This document shows, in pieces, positions 1 to 5,038 of a stretch of DNA of 5,047 nt. The translations under genes were made by a program, and so were the position numbers. Position 1 is the stretch's first letter; every line of letters begins with the position of its first letter. The DNA is from Candidatus Sigynarchaeota archaeon. GTDB taxonomy: Archaea > Asgardarchaeota > Jordarchaeia > Jordarchaeales > Jordarchaeaceae. The notes under the pieces were generated by a model that was not told where the DNA came from, made no database searches, and was given only the letters and a program-made list of their open reading frames with translations. The DNA is taken from NCBI GenBank assembly GCA_030587505.1, contig JAUQYY010000420.1, positions 1 through 5,047 on the forward strand, written 5' to 3'.

Positions 1-614
1 TGACCACCAACATTGCCGAGGACATAGTCCTGCTAACAACACTTCTTCTTGGTCTTCCCCTTCCCTTCCTCCCCCTCCAGCTTCTCTGGATCAACCTTGT
101 CACCGACGGGGTGTGCGACAAGACTCTCGCCGTTGAACCCCGCTCCCACGACGTCCTAAAGGACCCTCCGAGACCGCCGGGAGGGAGAATCGTCTCTAGG
201 GGTGTGGTCTACCACATAGTGTTCTTGGCGTCAATTATGGCCCTTGGAACCGTGCTCGTGTACCTCTTAACGGTTCAATCAATGGGCCTCTCCGTTCTCT
301 TCAGGGGGTACGATGAGCCTCGAACAATGGCCTTCTACACGATTGTTTTCTTCCAGCTTTTCAACGCGTTAAACGCGAGGTCCCGTGAGTTCTCCCTCTT
401 CAGAATAGGTTTCTTCTCCAACAAGTACCTCTCCATCGGCCTCGCATTCTCCTTCGCTCTGAACATCTCCATCGTCTACGTTCCCTTCTTCCAACAGCTC
501 TTCGGAATCGTACCCTTACCCCTCTACGACTGGATCCTGGTGCTTCTGGTGAGCAGCAGCGTTCTAATCGTCGAGGAAATAAGGAAGGCCGTTGCGCCCA
601 AACTGTTCAGATAG
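1..614 (+). CDS. P2-type cation-transporting ATPase, C-terminal part (5' end outside window)
   Basis: This is the last 203 residues of an ATP-driven cation pump of the inner membrane; the reading frame is open from base 3 back to the window edge. The visible part is the C-terminal transmembrane domain. M5 contains TTNIAED (Asn3 and Glu6 match the Ca2+-ligand positions of SERCA-like pumps). M6 contains the hallmark LQLLWINLVTDG (residues 25-36; Asn31, Thr34 and Asp35 at ligand positions). The VEP loop and a PPRPP segment follow, then M7, M8 with the family motif FFQLFNALNARS, M9 and M10. The actuator, phosphorylation and nucleotide-binding domains lie upstream. M6 continues as GVCDKT instead of the common GLPALAL, so the transported ion (Ca2+, Mn2+, Na+ or H+) is uncertain. 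Codons are strongly C-ending, unlike the CoA-transferase genes downstream. An internal GTG at 111 is not a real start, because conserved M5/M6 sequence precedes it in frame. Confidence 0.93.
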   Translation, partial: TTNIAEDIVLLTTLLLGLPLPFLPLQLLWINLVTDGVCDKTLAVEPRSHDVLKDPPRPPGGRIVSRGVVYHIVFLASIMALGTVLVYLLTVQSMGLSVLFRGYDEPRTMAFYTIVFFQLFNALNARSREFSLFRIGFFSNKYLSIGLAFSFALNISIVYVPFFQQLFGIVPLPLYDWILVLLVSSSVLIVEEIRKAVAPKLFR

Positions 615-673
615 TGGAAACCCGCTGATTGCACACTTCAACAGTTTTTCCCTGATTCCGCTCTGAATCCCCC

Positions 674-696
674 GGAATTTTTTCATTTTTCCTTTC
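674..696 (+). terminator. Oligo-T terminator after the ATPase gene
   Basis: About 60 bp past the ATPase stop codon there are T-runs of 6 and 5 followed by more pyrimidines (AATTTTTTCATTTTTCC). Archaeal RNA polymerase commonly stops at such oligo-U tracts without a GC-rich hairpin, and none is seen here. Inferred from sequence only. Confidence 0.55.
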
Positions 697-751
697 TTCA
701 AATTTTGTTATGATTTATTTTATGAACATTCTTATGGAGAATTTTTCTATG

Positions 752-764
752 CCAAAATTTAATA
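752..764 (+). promoter_or_regulatory. Probable BRE/TATA promoter of the universal stress protein gene
   Basis: CCAAAATTTAATA looks like an A-rich BRE followed by a TATA-like box (TTTAATA, 758-764). A start of transcription about 25 nt downstream (roughly 783-788) would give a leader of about 30 nt containing the GAGGTG ribosome binding site at 807-812. A second TATA-like stretch at 792-797 is too close to the start codon to leave room for that site. Confidence 0.45.
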
Positions 765-817
765 GGGGGTTTGATGAAAGTTCCCAAGCGGTTTTATGCA
801 TCCTTTGAGGTGGTGTC

Positions 818-1249
818 ATGTATAGGAGAATAATGGTTGGCACCGACGGTTCCGAATACTCTGACAAGGCCGTTGACCACGCCTTAGAGCTCTGCAGAGC
901 CACGGGTGCGGAGCTCATAGCCGTAAGCGTGGTTGATACTCGAAGTTTGGAAAGTATAAAGGAAATCGATAAGAAGGTCTACGATAAGGCTGAAGAAGAT
1001 TTGGAACTACTCGCGATTGAGATCCTTGACAAGGTTGAAGAAAAAGCATCCAGAGAAAACGTTCCATTAAAGAGGATAATCCAGAAGGGCGATCCCGCTT
1101 CGGTTCTCGTGGAACTAGCAAAAAGGGAAAACGCAGATCTCTTGGTGGTGGGGACAAGGGGCCTCCTAGGCGTGAAGAGAGTGATGCTCGGCAGCTCCAC
1201 CCAAAAAATCGTTAGATGGTCAGGAGTCCCGGTTCTTGTCGTGCATTAA
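818..1249 (+). CDS. Universal stress protein (UspA family), ATP-binding type
   Basis: A 143-residue single Usp domain, the usual length for the family, with an alpha/beta Rossmann-like fold acting in the cytosol, normally as a dimer. It begins MYRRIMVGTDGSE, where Asp10 is the conserved nucleotide-contacting aspartate. Near the end GTRGLLGVKRVMLGSS fits the ATP-binding motif G-2x-G-9x-G-S exactly (Gly112, Gly115, Gly125, Ser126), and the protein closes with the typical VPVLVV strand. Residues 45-78 are highly charged and probably helical. These proteins bind ATP and help cells under stress, but partners and exact roles vary and none is evident here. The ATG at 818 is preceded by GAGGTG (807-812) with 5 nt spacing. 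The gene has its own promoter and T-tract and looks monocistronic; its position after a cation pump may hint at a role in ion stress, but this is weak. The family assignment is firm. Confidence 0.95.
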   Translation: MYRRIMVGTDGSEYSDKAVDHALELCRATGAELIAVSVVDTRSLESIKEIDKKVYDKAEEDLELLAIEILDKVEEKASRENVPLKRIIQKGDPASVLVELAKRENADLLVVGTRGLLGVKRVMLGSSTQKIVRWSGVPVLVVH

Positions 1250-1485
1250 CACATTGGCCCACAATCTATCAAGGAACACCCGGCCTTCACGGAAAGTTAA
1301 AGGGAAACAAGGTACAGTTAGAGTAAATAGCAACATTAGTGTCCGCATTTATGGTTCTTGGAACGCTTCTGCAATGTTGGGTTGCTTAACTGGTGTTCAA
1401 AATATTTCAGCTTCTCCTTTTTTTGGCATACTGACTCTTTAATGTTTATACAGGAAATATTTTAATTATTAAAATTTTATTTTGA
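1250..1485 (+). other. Noncoding gap upstream of the CoA-transferase operon
   Basis: No supported gene. An open frame beginning inside the end of the stress-protein gene (1236-1442) has no ribosome binding site and an unconvincing, Ser/Asn-rich translation, so I leave it out. The first 160 bp are of mixed composition and the rest becomes very AT-rich. The stretch contains a T-tract (1411-1424) and an isolated TTTATA at 1445-1450 that could be a distal TATA box. Confidence 0.5.
1411..1424 (+). terminator. Oligo-T terminator after the stress-protein gene
   Basis: CTTCTCCTTTTTTT: a pyrimidine lead into a run of seven T residues (1418-1424), about 165 bp after the stop codon and before the AT-rich promoter region of the next operon. 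It is consistent with archaeal oligo-U termination, without a clear hairpin. Confidence 0.45.
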
Positions 1486-1498
1486 CAAAATATTTATT
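1486..1498 (+). promoter_or_regulatory. Probable promoter of the CoA-transferase operon
   Basis: CAAAATATTTATT combines an A-rich BRE-like part with a TATA-like box (TATTTATT, 1491-1498). Transcription would start about 25 nt downstream, near 1518-1524, giving a leader of about 30 nt. The whole 1441-1505 stretch is AT-rich, so other boxes (TTTATA at 1445-1450, ATTTTATTTT near 1473-1482) are possible. Confidence 0.45.
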
Positions 1499-1509
1499 AA
1501 AATTAAATC

Positions 1510-1525
1510 TCTCGAAATATCGAGA
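1510..1525. promoter_or_regulatory. Palindrome TCTCGA-N4-TCGAGA, possible operator
   Basis: A perfect inverted repeat with 6-bp arms and a 4-nt spacer (AATA), sitting 12 bp after the probable TATA box and 12 bp before the ribosome binding site. It therefore covers the predicted transcription start of the CoA-transferase operon, a position where archaeal repressors often bind. The symmetry is seen directly; the operator role is inferred. As RNA it would form only a short hairpin. Confidence 0.35.
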
Positions 1526-1536
1526 TTAAATTGGTT

Positions 1537-1543
1537 GGAGGTG
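1537..1543 (+). promoter_or_regulatory. Strong ribosome binding site that points to a CTG start
   Basis: GGAGGTG is a near-perfect Shine-Dalgarno sequence. It ends 7 nt before an in-frame CTG (1551), but 14 nt before an out-of-frame ATG (1558) and 40 nt before the first in-frame ATG (1584). It is the main evidence for the unusual start of the alpha-subunit gene. Confidence 0.7.
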
Positions 1544-1550
1544 GCGAATT

Positions 1551-2495
1551 CTGAATAATGATAGGTATGCTGAAGATAAGAGGATGCCGTTAAAGGAGGC
1601 TATAAGCAAATTTGTTAATGATGAAGATATGATAGGGTTACACGGTCAGGGGTATATTGATTCTTGTGCGGCTTTGAATGAAATCGCAAGACAGAAGAAA
1701 CGAAATCTAACTATCGCTGCCAATGTTATCGCGATGGCGGAGGCCTTGGTGGGTTTAGGTTGCGTAAAAAAGCTTGTCTTTTCGTATGTTGGTGAGGGAA
1801 TTATGGGCCCTGCCTACGTTGCACGCAGAGCGATAGAGGAGGGTATTCCTAATCCTATCGAACTTGAGGAGTATACACACTATTCCATGGCCTTAAGATT
1901 CATGGCTGGGGGGATGGGTGTTTCGCACATGCTGACAAAATCGGTTCTCGGCTCAGACCTATTAAAAGTTAACAAGAAGCTCAAGCTTTTCACAGACGAA
2001 GAAACCGGGGAACAGTATGTTATGGTTCCCGCGATTAATCCTGATGTGGGGATAATTTCTGCTCAGAGAGCTGACACTAAGGGAAATGTTCAGTTCTTTG
2101 GTATTAGTCCCACCTGTACTGTCGGCGACCTCGCGAGGGCCTCTAAACGCGTGATAGCTGTGGTAGAGGAAATCGTATCCACTGAAGAGATTAGGAGGCT
2201 CCCCAATTCTACTATGGTGCCGTTCTACTGTGTAGACGCGGTTTGTGAGGTCCCATATCATGCACACCCAGCGGTAATGTATTATTATTACATCTATGAC
2301 CTTCCTTTGCATATGAGTTGGGTGAGAGACTACTGGAGTAAGGGGCACGAAGCTTTCCTTAAGTGGGCGGACGAATGGGTTTACGGAGTTGAAGACCATT
2401 CAGAATACTGTAAGAAAGTAGGGTGGGACCGCCTACACAAGTTGACACAACTGTCACGCAAGTTCTTAGGAACAATAGAAAGCGTAAAAATTTAG
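1551..2495 (+). CDS. gctA: CoA-transferase alpha subunit, glutaconate CoA-transferase (GctA) family
   Basis: Alpha subunit of a family I heteromeric CoA-transferase, which moves CoA from an acyl-CoA donor to a free carboxylic acid in the cytosol. The 314 residues (303 from the first in-frame ATG at 1584) are close to Acidaminococcus GctA, about 320 as I recall it. Family motifs, numbered from 1551: PLKEAISKFV near 13-22, SAQRADTKGN (170-179), EEIVSTEEIRRLP (206-218), CVDAV and VPYHAHPA (234-241), then a Tyr-rich stretch. The C-terminal DEWVYGVEDHSEY resembles the GctA end. The catalytic glutamate is expected in the partner subunit. I chose CTG at 1551 because it lies 7 nt after GGAGGTG, whereas ATG 1584 has no usable site; the extra residues EDKRMPLKEA also fit how relatives begin. 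The conservative start is 1584. A perfect internal AAAGGAGG (1592-1599) is just Lys-Glu codons. IpdA-type hydrolases are related, but the partner argues for a transferase. Substrate unknown. Confidence 0.88.
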   Translation: MNNDRYAEDKRMPLKEAISKFVNDEDMIGLHGQGYIDSCAALNEIARQKKRNLTIAANVIAMAEALVGLGCVKKLVFSYVGEGIMGPAYVARRAIEEGIPNPIELEEYTHYSMALRFMAGGMGVSHMLTKSVLGSDLLKVNKKLKLFTDEETGEQYVMVPAINPDVGIISAQRADTKGNVQFFGISPTCTVGDLARASKRVIAVVEEIVSTEEIRRLPNSTMVPFYCVDAVCEVPYHAHPAVMYYYYIYDLPLHMSWVRDYWSKGHEAFLKWADEWVYGVEDHSEYCKKVGWDRLHKLTQLSRKFLGTIESVKI

Positions 2496-2506
2496 GGGGT
2501 AATTAT

Positions 2507-3382
2507 ATGAATAACGAATATATTCCCGAAAAGGCTCTCCCAACCGAATTATTAGTATCCGCCACAATGAGAGAATTAAAAGACAAAGAAAGTATCTTTG
2601 CGGGCATAGGAATTCCTTTAATAGCTGCTCTCGCTGCCAAACTCACTCACGCTCCAAGATTAACTATAATCGTAGAGGGAGGAGCCATAGATCCTCAACC
2701 AAGAAGACTAATGATGGGTGTAGCCGACGACAGCTGCCTGGAGAGAGTGGTTTCGGCGGATAGTATGATTAGAGTTTTCTCGGATCAGCAGAAGAGATTA
2801 GTTGATGTAGGTGTGTTAAGCGGAGCTCAGGTGGATAAGTACGGAAATGTAAACTCCACCGTGATCGGCGATTATGACAATCCTAGGGTACGTTTGGCTG
2901 GAAGCGGTGGAGCCTGCGACATAGCGTGTTCAGCTCAGAGACTATTGATAATGATGCGTCAGGAAAAGAGAAGGTTCCCCGAAAGAGTTGACTACATAAC
3001 CAGTCCCGGATTCATAGACGGCCCCGGAAGCAGAGAAAAATTAAAACTCAGAGGTAAGGGGCCTTCAGCGGTTATCACAACCATGGGCATCTACAGATTT
3101 GATGAAAAGACAAAGGAGATGTACTTGGACAGCATTCACCCGGGAGTAACCGTTGAAATGGTAAAAGAGAACGTTGGATGGGACCTAAAAATAGCAGACG
3201 ACCTTAAAACCACACCGTTTCCAACGGTGGATGAACTACGCATCATGAGAGCGCTCGATCCACTGGGATTCTTCCTTCAGCTCAAAATAGGCCTTTTAGA
3301 CTTTGATACATACGTTAAGTATCTGGACCAATGCTACGAAACCTTCAACAAACTCTACTTTGAAAGAGGAATAATACCCTAG
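2507..3382 (+). CDS. gctB: CoA-transferase beta subunit, glutaconate CoA-transferase (GctB) family
   Basis: Beta, catalytic subunit of the same heteromeric CoA-transferase; 291 residues. IIVEGG (54-59) carries Glu57, which aligns with Glu54 of Acidaminococcus GctB, the residue that forms the glutamyl-CoA thioester. Further family motifs are SGAQVDKYGNVNSTVIGDY (105-123), GSGGACDIA (132-140), EKRRF (153-157), DYITSPGFIDGPGSRE (162-177) and FDEKTKEMYL (198-207). The last 30 or so residues (about 259-291) extend past the DPLGFF segment near which GctB normally ends. ATG 2507 is chosen because AGGGGGT (2494-2500) lies 6 nt before it and overlaps the stop codon of the alpha gene. A longer frame reading back to 2423 would run through the alpha gene and is rejected. 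The 11-bp gap implies co-transcription and coupled translation. IpdB-like hydrolases, as I recall, lack this glutamate, so transferase activity is the better call; the acid used (glutaconate or another dicarboxylic, branched or aromatic acid) cannot be read from the sequence. Confidence 0.93.
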   Translation: MNNEYIPEKALPTELLVSATMRELKDKESIFAGIGIPLIAALAAKLTHAPRLTIIVEGGAIDPQPRRLMMGVADDSCLERVVSADSMIRVFSDQQKRLVDVGVLSGAQVDKYGNVNSTVIGDYDNPRVRLAGSGGACDIACSAQRLLIMMRQEKRRFPERVDYITSPGFIDGPGSREKLKLRGKGPSAVITTMGIYRFDEKTKEMYLDSIHPGVTVEMVKENVGWDLKIADDLKTTPFPTVDELRIMRALDPLGFFLQLKIGLLDFDTYVKYLDQCYETFNKLYFERGIIP

Positions 3383-3479
3383 ACAAATAGTCCAGAAATA
3401 AAAAGAAAGAAACCACGATCCTAACCACGTTTCCACCATGATTCAAAGAGTTAAACAAAAGAGTCCCTAGGTCAGTTAA

Positions 3480-3501
3480 TTTCTCCATCTCCCCCCTTTT
3501 T
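3480..3501 (+). terminator. Pyrimidine-rich T-tract, probable terminator of the CoA-transferase operon
   Basis: A tract made almost only of C and T ends in CCCCCCTTTTT, about 100 bp after the beta-subunit stop codon. It is the first oligo-T run downstream of the operon. The Ts are flanked by CCCC and GGGG, which could pair in a 4-bp stem with the Ts in the loop, an atypical arrangement. Confidence 0.35.
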
Positions 3502-3914
3502 GGGGAATTTATACCCTGCTAACAGGACGTATTAGTTTAGCAAAATAGAAATAAAAAGACAACTGAACTCTTCCTCAAACCCTCTTCGTAGCTGTTATCG
3601 GTTCTTCAAAGCATCGTGTCCATCAATGGTATTTTTTCATTTGGGATTAACTCGCCCCTAAGAAATTACCAATTGAATTTTTAACTCCAAGGCTCCGCGT
3701 TCTAGAGCTTTACCACCAAAACTTTTGTGAAATATTAGAGTTTCTCGTTGAATTTTTTTCTTTTCGCCCTAGAAACCCGTCCTTTTTCTCCTCCCTCGTG
3801 GAAAGGAGGCGTAGATACTCTCATTTTATGAGATTTTAGGAAAAATCAGAGAGAGGCTTTATGGTAAACCTTTTGTTGTTCACCTTTGTACGGGTGGGGG
3901 TGTTCAGAAGTCTT

Positions 3915-3922
3915 GTTTATGT
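3915..3922 (+). promoter_or_regulatory. Possible TATA box of the metallophosphoesterase gene
   Basis: GTTTATGT lies at the distance needed to start transcription near 3941-3945, giving a leader of about 35 nt with the ribosome binding site at 3962-3970. Another TATA-like sequence (CTTTATGG, 3857-3864) lies further upstream, so the choice is tentative. Confidence 0.35.
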
Positions 3923-3961
3923 AAAAGCTAATAGATTAAAGTAGTGAGTAGAAGAGTAATT

Positions 3962-3970
3962 AAGGAGGTG
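3962..3970 (+). promoter_or_regulatory. Ribosome binding site that fixes the TTG start at 3978
   Basis: AAGGAGGTG is a full-strength Shine-Dalgarno sequence. It leaves 7 nt to the TTG at 3978 but only 1 nt to the in-frame TTG at 3972, so translation should begin at 3978. Confidence 0.75.
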
Positions 3971-3977
3971 TTTGTTA

Positions 3978-4709
3978 TTGGAGTTTTTGATTGCTCATGT
4001 TTCCGATTTGCATGTTGGTTCGGCTGAGTTTATTCCGGAAAAACTTGACACGTGCATTGACGAGATTAACAACCTTTCACCCGACTTGATCGCGTTGACT
4101 GGAGACCTCACCATGAATGGTTTTGAGAGAGAGTATAAGGAGGCAAAGCGCTACATAGATAGGTTCAAGGCCAAGACCATCGTGATTCCTGGTAACCATG
4201 ACACCAAATCCACCGGCTACATTTACTTCGAGGAGTATTTTGGGGAGGGAAACCAAGTTGTGGACCTAGGCGGCGTAACCGTTGTGGGGGTGGACAGCAC
4301 CCTTCCAGACAGAGATGAGGGATACCTGGGAAGGAGCAGGCAGCGCTGGCTTGACGAGCACCTGAGCAGGGTGGAGGAGAACGATTTCAAGGTGGTTCTG
4401 GTGCACCACCACCTCATTCCGGTTCCGGGAACAGGGATGGAACGCAACGAGTTAATCGACGCTGGGGACGCTCTTGCAACCCTGGTGGCTAACAGGGTAA
4501 ACCTGGCACTCTGCGGCCACAGACACGTACCCTACACGTGGAAGCTGGAGAACCTGATGGTGATAACCTCTGGAACCGCCTGCACCGGATACGTGAGAGC
4601 CAGAATAACCCAAGCCTACTTCATCATAAGCCTCAGGGACAAAACCATGGAAATAACACTCAAAGAGGTTGGAGGCCGAGAAACCGTGATAAGAAGCGTC
4701 TCATACTAG
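3978..4709 (+). CDS. Calcineurin-like metallophosphoesterase (CpdA/Icc-like)
   Basis: A 243-residue, two-metal phosphoesterase with no signal peptide or membrane segment, so cytosolic. All family motifs are present in order, numbered from TTG 3978: D-x-H in HVSDLHVG (Asp10, His12), GD in LTGDLT (Asp43), GNHD (Asn73, His74), the histidine motif VHHH (143-145) and GHRH (His181, His183). These residues bind the two metal ions (commonly Mn, Fe or similar) and activate water. The size and the TGDLT..G...EY spacing resemble the CpdA/Icc/Rv0805 group, which includes cyclic-nucleotide phosphodiesterases, but members act on many phosphodiesters and monoesters, so the substrate is open. The protein ends shortly after the last beta strands, with no extra domain. 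The gene seems to be transcribed alone after a 595-bp gap. Its first codons are T-rich (TTG, GTT, ATT), while later ones are C/G-ending, perhaps to keep the start region unstructured. Confidence 0.93.
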   Translation: MEFLIAHVSDLHVGSAEFIPEKLDTCIDEINNLSPDLIALTGDLTMNGFEREYKEAKRYIDRFKAKTIVIPGNHDTKSTGYIYFEEYFGEGNQVVDLGGVTVVGVDSTLPDRDEGYLGRSRQRWLDEHLSRVEENDFKVVLVHHHLIPVPGTGMERNELIDAGDALATLVANRVNLALCGHRHVPYTWKLENLMVITSGTACTGYVRARITQAYFIISLRDKTMEITLKEVGGRETVIRSVSY

Positions 4710-4890
4710 CCTTAAAAGGAAGTAGCATCATTTAGAGTTAAGAAACGAGAACCCCCAACGGGCCTCCTCATTAGATTCCCATTTTAGGGTTTCTTCGAAA
4801 AGGTTTCCATTCTGTGATGTTGCCGTCTGTGTTGACGGGTTTTGAGTGTGTACTGGTATCGTTGCACTTTTCAGGCTCCCAGTTGGTTTT

Positions 4891-4906
4891 GCCCGTTTTT
4901 CTTTTT
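4891..4906 (+). terminator. Oligo-T tract, possible terminator of the metallophosphoesterase transcript
   Basis: GCCCGTTTTTCTTTTT has two T-runs of five. It is the first strong T-tract after the gene, about 185 bp past the stop codon, which would make a long 3' untranslated tail. Confidence 0.4.
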
Positions 4907-4925
4907 CAACAGCAAGATTTAATAC

Positions 4926-4946
4926 ATACAAACTGTTTTTTTGTAT
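4926..4946. repeat. Inverted repeat ATACAAA-N7-TTTGTAT
   Basis: Perfect 7-bp arms (4926-4932 and 4940-4946) around a 7-nt loop that contains part of a seven-T run (4936-4942). A second dyad, AAACT (4930-4934) and AGTTT (4947-4951), overlaps it, so two alternative pairings exist. It may be a terminator-like element or a protein-binding site; the arms are mostly A/T, so the hairpin would be weak at high temperature. Confidence 0.4.
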
Positions 4947-5019
4947 AGTTTTAATCCTCTAGCCCTAACCATCATTTCCACTGGAGCGGAAAAAACCTTT
5001 TCCAAAATTTCTCGTCTGC

Positions 5020-5038
5020 GCACGTAATAGGTACGTGC
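5020..5038. repeat. Inverted repeat GCACGTA-N5-TACGTGC
   Basis: Perfect 7-bp arms (5020-5026 and 5032-5038) with spacer ATAGG, immediately followed by ATG at 5039. The symmetry is seen directly. Its place just ahead of a possible start of the next gene suggests an operator or a leader hairpin, but the window ends 9 bp later. Confidence 0.45.

Larger units (their letters stand above)
3383..3961 (+). other. Long noncoding stretch with T-tracts and small inverted repeats
   Basis: No open frame of useful size with a ribosome binding site on either strand, and no tRNA T-loop pattern or CRISPR repeat. Structure seen: a 13-nt direct repeat AGAAATAAAAAGA (3394-3406 and 3547-3559); CCCC-TTTTT-GGGG (3493-3505) followed by TTTATA (3508-3513); T-runs at 3632-3637 and 3753-3759; a 7-bp hairpin with one G-U pair and a 9-nt loop (3689-3711); CCTCC-N10-GGAGG (3790-3809); and TCTCAT-TTT-ATGAGA (3819-3833). 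It may hold terminators, a small RNA or remnants of a lost gene; nothing decides between these. Confidence 0.45.

Noticed and set aside
772..777. TGATGA resembling a C/D-box guide RNA box C
   Set aside because: No D box (CTGA) or second box pair at the right spacing follows before the stress-protein start codon.
1236..1442. 68-codon + strand open frame after the stress-protein gene
   Set aside because: It starts inside the end of the previous gene, has no ribosome binding site, and its translation shows no domain-like pattern; it also runs through the T7 terminator tract.
1962..2399. 145-codon minus-strand open frame opposite gctA
   Set aside because: The + strand here encodes a well-matched CoA-transferase subunit; the minus frame is a shadow with no recognisable motif.
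2423..2506. Upstream extension of the gctB frame into gctA
   Set aside because: It overlaps conserved gctA coding sequence and is bypassed by a clear ribosome binding site and ATG at 2507.
3506..3513. Minus-strand TATAAATT box
   Set aside because: A transcript from it would only run antisense into the 3' end of gctB; no minus-strand gene supports it.
3857..3866. TTTATGGTAA resembling part of the archaeal Phr heat-shock repressor site
   Set aside because: The element spacing does not match the known site as I recall it, and the downstream gene is not a heat-shock gene.
3972..3977. TTG at 3972 as the start of the phosphoesterase gene
   Set aside because: It lies only 1 nt from the end of the Shine-Dalgarno sequence; TTG 3978 has normal spacing.
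4728..4931. 67-codon minus-strand open frame near the window end
   Set aside because: No ribosome binding site, low-complexity Thr/Ser/Glu-rich translation, and it crosses T-tracts and hairpins. A leaderless gene cannot be fully excluded.
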